This document shows, piece after piece, positions 6,567 through 15,463 of a DNA stretch of 64,000 nt. Positions within the stretch are counted from its first letter, which is position 1, and each line of letters begins with the position of its first letter. The notes beneath the pieces were generated by a model. It saw only the letters and a program-made list of their open reading frames with translations, did not search any database and was not told the DNA's origin. Both the position numbers and the translations under genes were made by a program. Source of the DNA: Opitutia bacterium (GTDB lineage: Bacteria; Verrucomicrobiota; Verrucomicrobiia; Opitutales; Opitutaceae); assembly GCA_016187925.1 (NCBI GenBank), contig JACPIS010000021.1, forward strand, positions 1 to 64,000, read 5' to 3'.

Positions 6567-6775
6567 CGTGCCGGGTTCAGCGCGGCCCGGGCGGCGGCTT
6601 GCGCCTGCTCGTAGGGACGGCTGACCACTTGGCCCGTGGTGGATTGCTTTTTGCGTTCAAGCGCGACTTGCAGCGCCGGATCCTCCCGCTCGGCTTTGAG
6701 CATAAAGGCGGAAACCTCGGCGAAGCCCTCCGGGGGCAGGCCCTTGATTTCGGCGATGATCTCGGCGGCTTTCAT
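6563..6775 (-). CDS. Antitoxin partner of the ParE-like toxin
   Basis: 70 residues from MKAAEIIAEIKGLPPEGFAEVSAFM; a start six codons upstream (6793) is also possible. Small, charged and helical, it precedes the toxin with an ATGA overlap, the usual antitoxin-first order. The N-terminal AAEIIAEIKGLPPEGFAEV pattern is seen in helical antitoxins of ParDE/RelBE-type pairs, where residues 1-50 dimerise and the C-terminus wraps the toxin. No DNA-binding fold could be assigned with certainty. Autoregulation is expected from the family. Confidence 0.78.
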   Translation of the reverse strand: MKAAEIIAEIKGLPPEGFAEVSAFMLKAEREDPALQVALERKKQSTTGQVVSRPYEQAQAAARAALNPAR

Positions 6776-6825
6776 GGCGGGAACATCATCCACCGCGCCC
6801 GGAAAATCAACCCCGCTTTGGGCCC

Positions 6826-7170
6826 AGAAAACAGGTCAGGCCGCGGATGGTGATGTCCCGGGCGCGTTGAGCCCGGTCGGATCGACCCGGACAGTCGAAG
6901 CGCGGAACCGGGAGTTGGCGGAGCGGACCGATCTCGTCACAGAGCGCACCGAGGGGCACAGAGTCCACCGAGTCGAACCCCCGTGCGCTCTCGGTTTCTA
7001 CTTTCGTGTCGTTCGTGTGTTTTGTGGTGGCCACTGGCTCGTCGGAACCAGCCGACTTGCCCTGCCTTGGGGTTTCATCCGTGTCCCTCCGTGCAATCCG
7101 CGGGCAAGAAGATTTGAGGCGAATCGTCCGATCTTGGTCGAGGAGCGGGGTCACTTCGGCAGGGCGTCCA
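6826..7170. repeat. Dispersed ~350-bp repeat, copy 3
   Basis: Nearly identical to copy 1 (1860-2212) over its whole length, with an abraded left edge (AGAAAACAGGTCAGGCC). Its right end runs into the last codons and stop of the prepilin-like gene (TTCGGCAGGGCGTCCA is the complement of the codons for DALPK). Internal shadow ORFs have no protein family. Confidence 0.88.
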
Positions 7171-7726
7171 TCGCTTCGCGCCAGAATTCGCGGAACTTCC
7201 GCAGGCGGTCCTTCTTTTCCTGATCGAGGTTGGGGTCGTTGAGCTGCAGGTCGAGGCACTCCATCAGGCGCGGGTCCGTCGCCTTGAGGTCGTCCTTCAG
7301 CGTGCGGAGCAGGTCTTCGACCGGCTCCCGCAGGTTTGGCGGCACTTTGCCGAACAGCCCCGTGGCCGACGTGCCGCCCTTGCCCGGCCCGAAGAGGCCG
7401 TTGCCCGTCGCGTCGATCATCTGCTCGATGGCGTGCAGTTTTTCCATGAAGCCGAGGATCGCGTCGGCGCTGCACTCGCCGAGTTGCAAACCGTGCTTGA
7501 GCTCTTGGAACGCGTTGACGACTCCGACGGCGGCCTGCCCCACGCCCACGGCGCGGCGGGCCGATTCCTCCACGGCCTTCTTCGTTTGCTCGGCGGATTT
7601 TTTGCTGTCGGGCGCGCAGGCGAACATCGCCACGACCAAGGCGATCAGCGCGATGACGATGGCCAGTTCGACCAGACCAAAGCCGCGGTTGGAGGCCAGG
7701 CGGCGGGAAACGGTGGGAGTTTTCAT
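7151..7726 (-). CDS. Prepilin-like protein with type III (class III) signal
   Basis: 191 residues starting at MKTPTVSRRLASNRGFGLVELAI. The basic leader ends in Gly, followed by F and a Glu at +5, then about 20 hydrophobic residues (LVELAIVIALIALVVAMF). This is the prepilin peptidase site and assembly helix of type IV pilins and type II pseudopilins. The rest is helical and charged and not a typical pilin head, with a Cys just after the helix. No pilus machinery is nearby. The start is fixed by the leader; the long ORF upstream is the shadow of the next gene. The last residues (MDALPK) lie in the repeat-shared sequence. Confidence 0.75.
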   Translation of the reverse strand: MKTPTVSRRLASNRGFGLVELAIVIALIALVVAMFACAPDSKKSAEQTKKAVEESARRAVGVGQAAVGVVNAFQELKHGLQLGECSADAILGFMEKLHAIEQMIDATGNGLFGPGKGGTSATGLFGKVPPNLREPVEDLLRTLKDDLKATDPRLMECLDLQLNDPNLDQEKKDRLRKFREFWREAMDALPK

Positions 7727-7734
7727 GTCGTGGT

Positions 7735-8838
7735 TCAGGGGAGAGAAATGTCCGCCCAGACGCAGGCGTGGTCGGAGGCTTCGTTCTGCGGGCCGGTGAC
7801 CTGCGAGAAGTGCGCCTCGTTTTTCACCAGCATGCCGCGGCGCTCGATGCCGACGGCCTGGATGGCGGCGAAGACCGGGTCGGACACGAGCAGGTAGTCG
7901 AGCTGCTGCTTGCCGCTGTGGTAGGTCCAGCGCGGCTGGTTCGCAAAACCGGCCCAATCGAACACGTCGTGCAGGCGCGGCACGGCGAGCAGCGGCTTCA
8001 GCGAGGCGTTCTTCGGGTCGGCGTTGAAGTCGCCCGCGACCACCACCCAGTCCTTCTTCAGATCGTAGCGGGCGAGGATCTCGCGCACGCGCGTCGTCTG
8101 CTTGAGGCGGCGGGCGTCGTTGCCCTGCGGCGTGCCGTAGCCCTGGCTCTTGAAGTGGTTGGCGAGCCACCAGAGCGTCTTGTTGCCGGGCAGGGCGATC
8201 TCGTACTCGGGGCAGTCGCGGCTGAAGATCGTGTGCGCATGGCCGGCCTTGTCCTTGTAACTGTCGTCCACGTGGCTGCGCACCGAGCGGATTTCGTGGC
8301 GGCTGTAGAGCCCGACGTCGATGCCGCGCGGGTCGTTGCCGTCGACGAGCAGCGTGTGCGGGAAATCGCCATGCTGCGGCTTGAGCACCTGGTCGTTGAA
8401 ACGCTCCAGCGCCGGCCGGCTCTCGGCCTCGACCACGCCGAGGAGGTCGGCCTGCACGGCGGCGATGACACGGCCGGTGTTGCGCGTCGCCTCGTCGTCC
8501 ACGCTCTCGCTCGTGAGTTCGACCCAGCCGATCCAGTCGCCGCGGCCCGCCACTTTCAGGCTGAGAACCTTCTGTTTGCTGACCGAGAAGAGTTTTCCCT
8601 TGGCCTGGTTCAGGTCGAACCACGGGTTGCCCTTGCCGCTGGCGAAACCGTATTTCGTGAGCAGGGCGACGATGGCCTGGCCGGTCGACCCGGTGTAGTT
8701 GTCGCGGGCGAGCAGAGTGGTGAGCTGGTCGATGTCTTCGAGGACCGGCTTGGCTTCGGCGGAAAATCCGGCGAGCTGCAGGAGCTTGGGCCGGCGGAAC
8801 AGATTGTTCAGGTTGTACGTGGCGATGCGCAGTTTCAT
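7735..8838 (-). CDS. Endonuclease/exonuclease/phosphatase (EEP) family protein
   Basis: 367 residues from MKLRIATYNLNNLFRRPKLL; the track uses a GTG 63 bases upstream, but the EEP fold starts at RIATYNLNNLF. Motifs in order: the Asn of TYNLNN, VVEAES (metal Glu), GIDVGLYSRHEI, NHFKSQGYG, GDFNADP (Asp/Asn pair), DYLLVSD, and SDHACVWADI (catalytic His). Family members cleave phosphodiesters in nucleic acids, phosphoinositides or sphingomyelin, so the substrate is open. No signal peptide is seen with this start. It is co-directional with the prepilin-like gene eight bases downstream. Confidence 0.82.
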   Translation of the reverse strand: MKLRIATYNLNNLFRRPKLLQLAGFSAEAKPVLEDIDQLTTLLARDNYTGSTGQAIVALLTKYGFASGKGNPWFDLNQAKGKLFSVSKQKVLSLKVAGRGDWIGWVELTSESVDDEATRNTGRVIAAVQADLLGVVEAESRPALERFNDQVLKPQHGDFPHTLLVDGNDPRGIDVGLYSRHEIRSVRSHVDDSYKDKAGHAHTIFSRDCPEYEIALPGNKTLWWLANHFKSQGYGTPQGNDARRLKQTTRVREILARYDLKKDWVVVAGDFNADPKNASLKPLLAVPRLHDVFDWAGFANQPRWTYHSGKQQLDYLLVSDPVFAAIQAVGIERRGMLVKNEAHFSQVTGPQNEASDHACVWADISLP

Positions 8839-9048
8839 GGCGTGGGGAGGGGAGGGCGCGAGTATAGCGCCTGGAGCCCCTCGACCGAGCGGGCGAATCA
8901 CCTGAAATTAGGTCGTGGGCCTTGGCTGCGGCCGTTCGCCGGGCGCTGCAGCCCCGGTGCGCTGAGCGGTTGGCCTTTTGAGTCGACGCCGTTTGACGCG
9001 CGGCTAGCGTCCGCCCGTTGCCCGGGGCCAGGGCAGAAGAAAGGCCCC

Positions 9049-10893
9049 ATGAAACCCACGATGTCTCGCGCGCTGTTCGGCGCGCTTCTTTTCAGCGTCG
9101 CGTTCGCCGCGGCATTGCCCGCCCAGGAACGTCTCACGCCGGAGCAGGCCCGCGGCCGGGCGGAGTCGCTCCGCGCGGAGATCGCGCACCACGACGAACT
9201 CTACTTCAAGCGATCCGCCCCGGAGATCAGCGATGCCGCCTACGACCGGTTGAAGCGCGAGCTTGCGGCGCTGGAGCGGGAGTATTCCGCGCTGGCCACC
9301 GGCGATGCGGCGCCGGGCGACGACCGCACGGGCGGTTTCCCCACGCTGCGGCACCGCACCCGCATGCTCGGGCTCGCCAAGACCTACACCGAGGCGGAGC
9401 TGCGCGCCTTCCTCGCGCAGGCGCGGCGGCAGGCGGGCGCCGCGGCGGTCGGCTTTGTCATCGAACCGAAGTTCGACGGTCTCGCCATCAGCGTCACCTA
9501 TGAACGCGGGCAACTCGTGCGCGCCGTCACGCGCGGCGACGGCACCGAGGGCGATGACGTGACGGCGAACTTTCTCGCGCTGTGCGCCGTGCCGCGCCGT
9601 CTGGCATCCGCGGTGGCCGTGCCGGAGGTCATCGAGCTGCGCGGGGAAGTCTTCATGACCTACGCCGAGTTCCGGCGCATCAACGCCGAGGCGGCGGCTG
9701 CGGGCGGCGAGCCGTTCGCCCATCCGCGCAATCTCGCCGCGGGCACGCTGAAGCAGCAAGCGGCCGGCAGTCCGCACCGGCAGTTGGAGGTGGTTTTCTA
9801 CGGCTGGGGCGCCGTCGAACCGGCGGCGCTCGCGCCCGCGTCGCAACAGGACTTGCACCGGCTGATCCGCGCGTGGGGCCTGCCCGGAGTGGAGGACGCC
9901 CGCCTGGGCGAAACCGACGACGCCGTCTGGCGGGCCGTGCAGGAGTTCGGCGCGAAGCGGGCCAAATGGCCGTTTCCGACCGACGGGGCGGTGGTGAAGG
10001 TCGATGCGGTCGCGCTGCGCAGCCGCTTGGGCGAGACCGGCGATGTGCCGCGCTGGGCCGTCGCCTACAAGTTTCCACCCGACCAAGCCGTCACCCGGGT
10101 GCTCGGCATCACCTTGCAGATCGGCCGCACCGGTGCGCTCACGCCGGTGGCGGAGCTCGAGCCGGTGAAGCTCGGCGGCTCCGTGATCCGGCGTGTGTCG
10201 CTGCACAATCGCGACGAGATCGCCCGGCGCGACATCCGGGTCGGCGATTTTGTCCGCATCGAGAAAGCCGGGGAGATCATTCCCGCCGTCGTCGGCGTGG
10301 ACAAAGACCGGCGTCCGTCCGGCGCGGGCCCGTTTGTGTTTCCCGTGGAATGTCCGTCCTGCCGCACGCGGCTGGCCGCGGAGGCCGGGGTGAGCGCGGT
10401 GCGCTGTCCGAACCGCGCGTGCCCGGCGCAGGTGCAGCGGCGACTCGAATACTTCGCGTCAGATGATTGCGCCGACCTGGCGGGCTTCGGCCCGGGCGTG
10501 ATTGCGAAGCTGGTCGACCAACGGCTGGTTCGCGAGCCGGCCGATCTGTTCGGACTGGAGCCGGCCCGCTTGAAGACGACGGTCGGCGAGAAAACGGCGG
10601 CCAAACTGCTCGCGGCGGCGGCGCAGGGGCGCGCCCGCGAGCATTGGCGCTTCGTCCTCGGGCTCGGGGTCGCCGGGGTGGGGCCGGCGTCGGCGAAGGC
10701 GGTGGCCCGGCGTTTTCCCGACCTCGCGGCGCTGTCGCAGGCGGCGACGGCGGACTGGCTCGATGCATCCGGGGCGAGCTCGCGCGTGCCCGGGCTCAGC
10801 GACGAGGCCGCGCGCGCCTGGGCGGAGTTTCTGGCGGTGCCCGACAATCGGGCGACTGTGGAGCGCCTGCATGCCGCGATCCATATCCGCTGA
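9049..10893 (+). CDS. NAD-dependent DNA ligase, signal-peptide-bearing, BRCT-less
   Basis: 614 residues from the ATG at 9049; the track's 1041-aa ORF includes the shadow of the EEP gene. Residues 1-26 (SRALFGALLFSVAFAAALPAQ) look like a Sec signal peptide. Then follow the NAD-binding Ia domain (YDRLKRELAALE), adenylation motif EPKFDGLAI with Lys141, RGDGTEGDDVT, ELRGEVFM, WAVAYKF, an OB domain, a four-Cys zinc finger (CPSCRTRL...CPNRACPAQ) and helix-hairpin-helix repeats. The protein ends where BRCT would begin (LigA is usually ~670 aa). It seals nicks using NAD. The leader and missing BRCT recall enterobacterial LigB and suggest an accessory, possibly periplasmic, ligase rather than the replicative one. 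Confidence 0.88.
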   Translation: MKPTMSRALFGALLFSVAFAAALPAQERLTPEQARGRAESLRAEIAHHDELYFKRSAPEISDAAYDRLKRELAALEREYSALATGDAAPGDDRTGGFPTLRHRTRMLGLAKTYTEAELRAFLAQARRQAGAAAVGFVIEPKFDGLAISVTYERGQLVRAVTRGDGTEGDDVTANFLALCAVPRRLASAVAVPEVIELRGEVFMTYAEFRRINAEAAAAGGEPFAHPRNLAAGTLKQQAAGSPHRQLEVVFYGWGAVEPAALAPASQQDLHRLIRAWGLPGVEDARLGETDDAVWRAVQEFGAKRAKWPFPTDGAVVKVDAVALRSRLGETGDVPRWAVAYKFPPDQAVTRVLGITLQIGRTGALTPVAELEPVKLGGSVIRRVSLHNRDEIARRDIRVGDFVRIEKAGEIIPAVVGVDKDRRPSGAGPFVFPVECPSCRTRLAAEAGVSAVRCPNRACPAQVQRRLEYFASDDCADLAGFGPGVIAKLVDQRLVREPADLFGLEPARLKTTVGEKTAAKLLAAAAQGRAREHWRFVLGLGVAGVGPASAKAVARRFPDLAALSQAATADWLDASGASSRVPGLSDEAARAWAEFLAVPDNRATVERLHAAIHIR

Positions 10894-10938
10894 CGAAGCG
10901 GGCTGGCGCTGGCGCCGGGTTTCGTTTTCTCTGGAGGC

Positions 10939-11727
10939 ATGGAAGTCGTCTTTCTCGGCACGGGCACGTCGCAGGGCGTGCCGATGATCGCCTGCAATTG
11001 CGCGGTCTGCACCTCCGCCGACGCGCGCAACCGGCGCACGCGGGCGAGCATCCATGTCGTGATGGACGGCCTGCACGTGCAGGTCGACGCCACGCCGGAA
11101 TTCCGGGTCCAGTGCCTGAGGGAGAAGATCGAGCAGCTCGACGTCTTCATCCTGACACACGGTCACGCCGATCACATCACCGGCATGGACGACCTCCGGC
11201 GCTTCTGCGACCTGATCGGCGGCCAGGCGCTGACGGTTTACACGACCGATGAAGGCAAGGCGCGCGTGTTGTCGGTTTTCCCCTACACGATCGCCGAGCG
11301 TCCGGTCTCGAAGGGCTACGCCGCTTTCAAGCTCGCCGACATGCCGCCCGCGCTCGAATTTCCGCAGGGCACCATCCGCTCCACGCTGCTGCCCCACGGC
11401 GGCATCAACACGCTCGGGCTGGTCTTCGAAGAGCGGTCGTCGGGGAAAAAGTTCGTCTATTACAACGACTGCAAGTGCGTGCCGCCCGAAGCCGTCGCGC
11501 TGGCCAAGGCCGCCGAGGTTGTCGTGCTCGACGGCCTGCGGGTCGAGCCGCACCCGTCGCACATGAACATCGCGGAAGCGTGCGCCGCCGCGACCGAGAT
11601 CGGCGCGCCGACGACCTACCTCACGCACCTCACGCACGGCGTCGACCATGAGACGTGGAGCCGTCGACTCGCCACTGAGCATCCGGGCGTGCTGCTCGCC
11701 TACGACGGCCTGCGCCTGAAGCTCTAG
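10939..11727 (+). CDS. MBL-fold metallo-hydrolase, PhnP-like
   Basis: 262 residues. It starts MEVVFLGTGTSQGVPMIACNCAVC: the GTGTSxGVP loop and a C-x-C-x2-C structural zinc site as in PhnP phosphoribosyl cyclic phosphodiesterases. The catalytic metal motif is THGHADHITGMDDLR (His74, His76, Asp78, His79), with later metal-site histidines in LLPHGG and THLTHG. PhnP hydrolyses cyclic phosphates in phosphonate catabolism, but no other phn gene is present here, so the call is to family only. It follows the ligase by 45 bases in the same direction. Confidence 0.85.
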   Translation: MEVVFLGTGTSQGVPMIACNCAVCTSADARNRRTRASIHVVMDGLHVQVDATPEFRVQCLREKIEQLDVFILTHGHADHITGMDDLRRFCDLIGGQALTVYTTDEGKARVLSVFPYTIAERPVSKGYAAFKLADMPPALEFPQGTIRSTLLPHGGINTLGLVFEERSSGKKFVYYNDCKCVPPEAVALAKAAEVVVLDGLRVEPHPSHMNIAEACAAATEIGAPTTYLTHLTHGVDHETWSRRLATEHPGVLLAYDGLRLKL

Positions 11728-11793
11728 CCGGTCCGGATTGTTTCATTCACCGTGGGTCCGATACCGCGGAGATCGTTCCGGCTTGGTCTCGTT

Positions 11794-11870
11794 GTAGGAG
11801 CCTGCTGGCAGGCGATAGGGGACGCGCGCCGACGGATCGTGCGCTGAATCGCCTGCAAGCAGGCTCCTAC
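11794..11870. repeat. Palindromic repeat, GTAGGAGCCTGC type
   Basis: GTAGGAGCCTGCTGGCAGGCGAT on the left is mirrored by ATCGCCTGCAAGCAGGCTCCTAC on the right, with about 30 bases between. This is a dispersed intergenic hairpin. The rest of the 380-base gap before the Rrf2 gene contains no gene. Confidence 0.85.
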
Positions 11871-12076
11871 AAATATGAAAACAAGGGGAGGCAAGTTGAG
11901 ATGGCGCGGGTTCGATCCAATGCCCCGGAGATATTTACGGAGACGCGGCGCCCCCGCTGCGTTTTCACTTGGAAACCGGGATGGGGGCGTCCCGGCTCCA
12001 GTCGCTTCCTCGCGTACCAGCCTCGGTTTGCGTCATATCTAACCGAAGGAAGAAAAGTCGCTTGCTTAATTCCCAC

Positions 12077-12093
12077 TAATCTAATGTAGATTA
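12077..12093. promoter_or_regulatory. Candidate Rrf2-family operator
   Basis: TAATCTA-ATG-TAGATTA is a perfect 7-3-7 inverted repeat ending 15 bases before the rrf2-type start codon. A wider pair, GCTTAAT and ATTAAGC, surrounds it. It is AT-rich in a GC-rich context and located where autoregulation of the sulfate operon would act. The assignment to the adjacent regulator is inference. Confidence 0.6.
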
Positions 12094-12108
12094 AGCCAGT
12101 ATCCGTAT

Positions 12109-12684
12109 ATGAAGCTCTCCAAACGCGGCGAATACGCCCTCCGCTCGCTGATCAACCTCGGCATCGCCGCCAAGGTCCAGCGACCGCTCTTGCGCGTGAC
12201 GGAGCTCGCCAAGGCGGAGGACCTGCCGGTCAAGTTTCTGGAGCAGGTGATGCAGCAGCTCCGCGAGGCCGGTTTCGTGGAGAGCGTCCGCGGCAAGCAC
12301 GGCGGCTACCGCCTCGCCCAGCCCGCGGCCAAGATCACCATCGGCGCGGTCGTGCGGCTGATCGATGGCCCGCTGGCGCCCATCGGCTGCGTCAGCCAGA
12401 CCGCCTACGAGCCGTGCAACTGCCCGGACGAGGCGCATTGCGGCCTGCGTATGCTCATGCTCGACGTGCGCAACGCCATCGCCGCCATCCTCGACCGCTA
12501 CACGCTCGCCGACGTCGTCGAGGTGACCACGCGCAAGCTGACCACCAGCGGCCTGCCGCTGCCGTTCAGCCAGCCGGCCGCGGTGCCCGCCGTCCGTCGC
12601 CCGCGCACCGCCGGCGCGCGCAAGCCTTTCACCAGTCCCACCGAAGGGGTCGTCCACCAACTTCTCGGAGATTACGCCATATGA
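12109..12684 (+). CDS. Rrf2-family transcriptional regulator (CymR/IscR type)
   Basis: 191 residues. The winged-helix N-terminus MKLSKRGEYALRSLINLGIA is diagnostic of Rrf2, followed by EQVMQQLREAGFVESVRGKHGGYRLA. Four cysteines (94, 103, 105, 111; GCVSQTAY...CNCPDEAHC) fit an Fe-S cluster as in IscR-like members. A Pro/Arg-rich tail of about 40 residues extends beyond the usual ~150. It overlaps the next gene (ATGA) and heads an operon ending in the sulfate ABC transporter, so it likely senses cysteine or Fe-S status and controls sulfur uptake through the adjacent palindrome. Confidence 0.88.
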   Translation: MKLSKRGEYALRSLINLGIAAKVQRPLLRVTELAKAEDLPVKFLEQVMQQLREAGFVESVRGKHGGYRLAQPAAKITIGAVVRLIDGPLAPIGCVSQTAYEPCNCPDEAHCGLRMLMLDVRNAIAAILDRYTLADVVEVTTRKLTTSGLPLPFSQPAAVPAVRRPRTAGARKPFTSPTEGVVHQLLGDYAI

Positions 12685-12869
12685 GCAAAGTCGTTCCCCC
12701 TTCCCCCGACACCGTGCCGCCGGAGTGGCTGCGCGTCGTCCAGCAAAAGGTCGAATCCCTGCGCTTCGGCGTGGTGCAACTCGTCGTCCACGACGGGCGC
12801 GTCACGCAGATCGAGCGCACCGAGAAGACCCGGCTCGCCGGCGCCGGCGGCCGCGAAAACACCGACTGA
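12681..12869 (+). CDS. YezD family protein (DUF2292)
   Basis: 62 residues, too short to be listed alone in the track (it lies within the 12414-12869 ORF). The ATG at 12681 overlaps the rrf2 stop as ATGA. The core VVQQKVESLRFGVVQLVVHDGRVTQIERTEKTRL matches the YezD pattern (helix, then RFGxVxLVIxDGxVxQIExxEKxR). YezD proteins are small, of unknown biochemistry, and are commonly encoded with sulfate-assimilation genes, as here. Confidence 0.82.
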   Translation: MSKVVPPSPDTVPPEWLRVVQQKVESLRFGVVQLVVHDGRVTQIERTEKTRLAGAGGRENTD

Positions 12870-12985
12870 TTTTCCGCTCCGCCCACCGCACCCGCGGAGG
12901 CGGCCACACCGACCCAACCCAGCCCATCGCAACCGACTGACCCGACCACGGGAAGTTCCCATGACGACCATCCAGACCCACCTCC

Positions 12986-14377
12986 ATGAGGAACTCCTCA
13001 CTCTTGAAACCCGCCCCGGCGCTCGCGGCCGCACTGGCGCTCCTGTCCGTCTTCCCGCCGCTCCTCCGCGCCGCTGAGGGCGACGATCTGAAACTGCTGC
13101 GCGAGCAGCTCCACGCCCTCGAACAGAAGATCCTCGTGCTCGAACGCAAACAAGAGCTCCGCGACGATGACTCCGCCGCCGCCGCCAAGGCCGCCGCGAA
13201 GGTCACCGTCAACGACAAGGGCTTCACGCTCGCCTCGGCCGACGGCGCCAACTCGCTCCGGCTGCGCGGCCTCGTGCAGCTCGATGCGCGGACTTTCTTC
13301 AACGACAACGGCATCACCAACAATGCCTTTGTGCTGCGCCGCGCGCGGCTCATCGCCGAAGGCACGTTCGCCAAGAATTTCAACTTCCAGCTCGTGCCCG
13401 AGTTCGGTGGCAGCAGCGTCAGCCTCGTCGACGCCACGCTCGGCGTGAACGTTTCGAAGGAACTTCAGTTCAAGTTCGGCCGCCAGAAGTCGCCGGTCGG
13501 CCTCGAGCTGCTCCAGTCCGACTCGTGGACGTTCTTCAACGAGCGTTCACTTGTCACCAACCTCGTGCCCAACCGCGACGCCGGTGTGCTCGCCACGGGT
13601 GACCTGCTCGGCGGGCGCGTCAACTACTCCGTCGGCCTCTTCGGCGGCGTGGCCGATGCCGCCAGCACCACCAACACGGATTTCGACAACGAGAAGGAGG
13701 CCGTCGCGCGCGTGTTCGTCTCGCCCTTCAAGGACGCCGCCGGCTCGCCCGTGCAGGGTCTCTCCTTCGGTGTTGCGGTCAGCACCGGCCGCGCGAAGAC
13801 CGCCTCCGGCCGTACCAGCGGCTACCGGACCGACGGCCAGCAGACGTTCTTCAGCTACGCCACCACGACCATCGCCGACGGCCAGAACTGGCGCGTCGCG
13901 CCGCAATTCAACTACCGCTACGGCTCCTTCGGCGCGCTCGGCGAGTATGTCGTCTCCACGGTGAACGTCCGCCCGAGTGCGACCGGCCCGAAGCGCGAGT
14001 TGCAGAACAAAGCCTGGCAGCTCTCCGCGGGCTACGTGCTCACGGGCGAGGACTCGTCCTACAACGGCGTGGTGCCGCGCTCGAACTTCGATTTCGCCGC
14101 CGGCACCTGGGGCGCGGTCGAGGTCGCCGCGCGCTACGCCAACCTGCGCATCGATGACGGCGCCTTCCCGGTCTACGCCTCCGCCGCCAGCAACGCCAAT
14201 GAGGCCACCTCGCTCGGCCTCGGCCTGAACTGGTATCTCAGCAAGACGGTCCGCTTCACCTTCGACTTCTACCAGACGCAGTTTGGCTTCGCGCCCGGCG
14301 CTCCCGCCGTGTCCAATGCGCCGGTCCTGCGGCAGGACGAGCGCGCACTTATCACGCGTTTCCAAGTCTCATTCTAA
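12986..14377 (+). CDS. OprO/OprP-type outer-membrane porin
   Basis: 463 residues. Signal peptide to about residue 29 ([15 protein letters not shown]), a short coiled coil ([22 protein letters not shown]), then a beta-barrel with the OprP/OprO pattern: [77 protein letters not shown], and a terminal aromatic (RFQVSF). Family members are anion-selective trimers. Position in the sulfate uptake operon suggests the outer-membrane entry for sulfate or a related oxyanion. The gap from 12870 to 12985 has no clear gene. Confidence 0.87.
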   Translation: MRNSSLLKPAPALAAALALLSVFPPLLRAAEGDDLKLLREQLHALEQKILVLERKQELRDDDSAAAAKAAAKVTVNDKGFTLASADGANSLRLRGLVQLDARTFFNDNGITNNAFVLRRARLIAEGTFAKNFNFQLVPEFGGSSVSLVDATLGVNVSKELQFKFGRQKSPVGLELLQSDSWTFFNERSLVTNLVPNRDAGVLATGDLLGGRVNYSVGLFGGVADAASTTNTDFDNEKEAVARVFVSPFKDAAGSPVQGLSFGVAVSTGRAKTASGRTSGYRTDGQQTFFSYATTTIADGQNWRVAPQFNYRYGSFGALGEYVVSTVNVRPSATGPKRELQNKAWQLSAGYVLTGEDSSYNGVVPRSNFDFAAGTWGAVEVAARYANLRIDDGAFPVYASAASNANEATSLGLGLNWYLSKTVRFTFDFYQTQFGFAPGAPAVSNAPVLRQDERALITRFQVSF

Positions 14378-14399
14378 ATTTTTCCCGCGACATTCAGTC

Positions 14400-15392
14400 A
14401 TGAAACTTTCCACCCTTTTTCTCGCGGCACTCTCTCTCGCCGCTGGCGCGCTGGCCCCGGCGAAAACCGTCGAGCTGCTCAACGTCTCCTACGATCCCAC
14501 GCGCGAACTCTACGCGGATTTCAACCGGGCGTTTGCCGCCCATTGGAAGGCGAAGACCGGCGACGACGTCGTGATCAAGCAGTCCCACGGCGGCTCCGGC
14601 AAGCAGGCCCGCGCCGTGATCGACGGCCTGCCGGCCGACGTGGTCACGCTCGCCCTCGCCGGCGACGTGAACGCGCTCTACGACATCGCCAAGATCATCC
14701 CGCGCGACTGGCAGCAGCGGTTGCCGGACAATTCCACGCCCTACACAAGCACCATCGTGTTCCTCGTGCGCAAGGGCAACCCGCGCGGCATCCGCGACTG
14801 GGACGACCTCGTGAAGCCGGGCGTCTCCGTCGTCACGCCCAACCCGAAGACCTCCGGTGGCGCGCGCTGGAACTATCTCGCCGCCTGGGCCTACGCGCTG
14901 CGCAAGCAGGGCAGCGAGGGCGCCGCGCAGCAGTTCGTCGGCGCGCTCTACCGCAACGTGCCGGTGCTCGACAGCGGCGCGCGCGGCTCCACCTCGACCT
15001 TTGTGCAGCGCGGCATCGGCGACGTGCTGCTCGCGTGGGAGAACGAGGCGTTCCTCGCGCTGAAGGAGTTCGGTGCCGACAAGTTCGAGATCGTCGTGCC
15101 GTCGCTCAGCATCCTCGCCGAGCCGCCCGTGACCGTGGTCGACAAGGTCGTCCGCAAGAAGGGCACCGAGGCCGTCGCCCGCGCCTACCTCGAATACCTT
15201 TATTCGGAGGAGGGGCAGGAGATCGCCGGCCGCAACTTCTATCGTCCGCGCAACCCGACCGTGGCCGCGAAATACGCCAGCGTGTTCCCGCAGCTCCAAC
15301 TCGTGACCATCGACGCCGACTTCGGCGGCTGGGCCAAGGCCCAGAAAATTCACTTCGCCGACGGCGGCGTCTTCGACCAGATCTACCAGTAG
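14400..15392 (+). CDS. cysP: Sulfate-binding periplasmic protein (CysP/Sbp)
   Basis: 330 residues from the ATG at 14400 with a Sec signal ([17 protein letters not shown]). Family landmarks: [102 protein letters not shown]. It captures sulfate or thiosulfate for the CysTWA permease. It lies 22 bases after the porin, in the same operon. Sbp and CysP cannot be separated by sequence alone. Confidence 0.93.
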   Translation: MKLSTLFLAALSLAAGALAPAKTVELLNVSYDPTRELYADFNRAFAAHWKAKTGDDVVIKQSHGGSGKQARAVIDGLPADVVTLALAGDVNALYDIAKIIPRDWQQRLPDNSTPYTSTIVFLVRKGNPRGIRDWDDLVKPGVSVVTPNPKTSGGARWNYLAAWAYALRKQGSEGAAQQFVGALYRNVPVLDSGARGSTSTFVQRGIGDVLLAWENEAFLALKEFGADKFEIVVPSLSILAEPPVTVVDKVVRKKGTEAVARAYLEYLYSEEGQEIAGRNFYRPRNPTVAAKYASVFPQLQLVTIDADFGGWAKAQKIHFADGGVFDQIYQ

Positions 15393-15463
15393 CAAACTCA
15401 CCACTCACCGGCGGACGCGCCCGTCCAGCGACCCGCGCGCCCGCCTCCTCTTCCAACCCAACC

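Noticed and set aside
6267-6793. ParE-type module as an eighth integron cassette
   Set aside because: Wrong orientation, no attC or core at either end, and separated from the array by repeat copy 2.
7768-9048. First 427 codons of the 1041-aa plus-strand ORF (7768-10893)
   Set aside because: They are the antisense shadow of the EEP gene; the ligase start is fixed at 9049 by the signal peptide and ligase domain.
12961-12985. ATG upstream of the porin as a leader peptide gene
   Set aside because: An ATG is present at 12961, but there is no attenuator-like hairpin or codon bias to support a leader.
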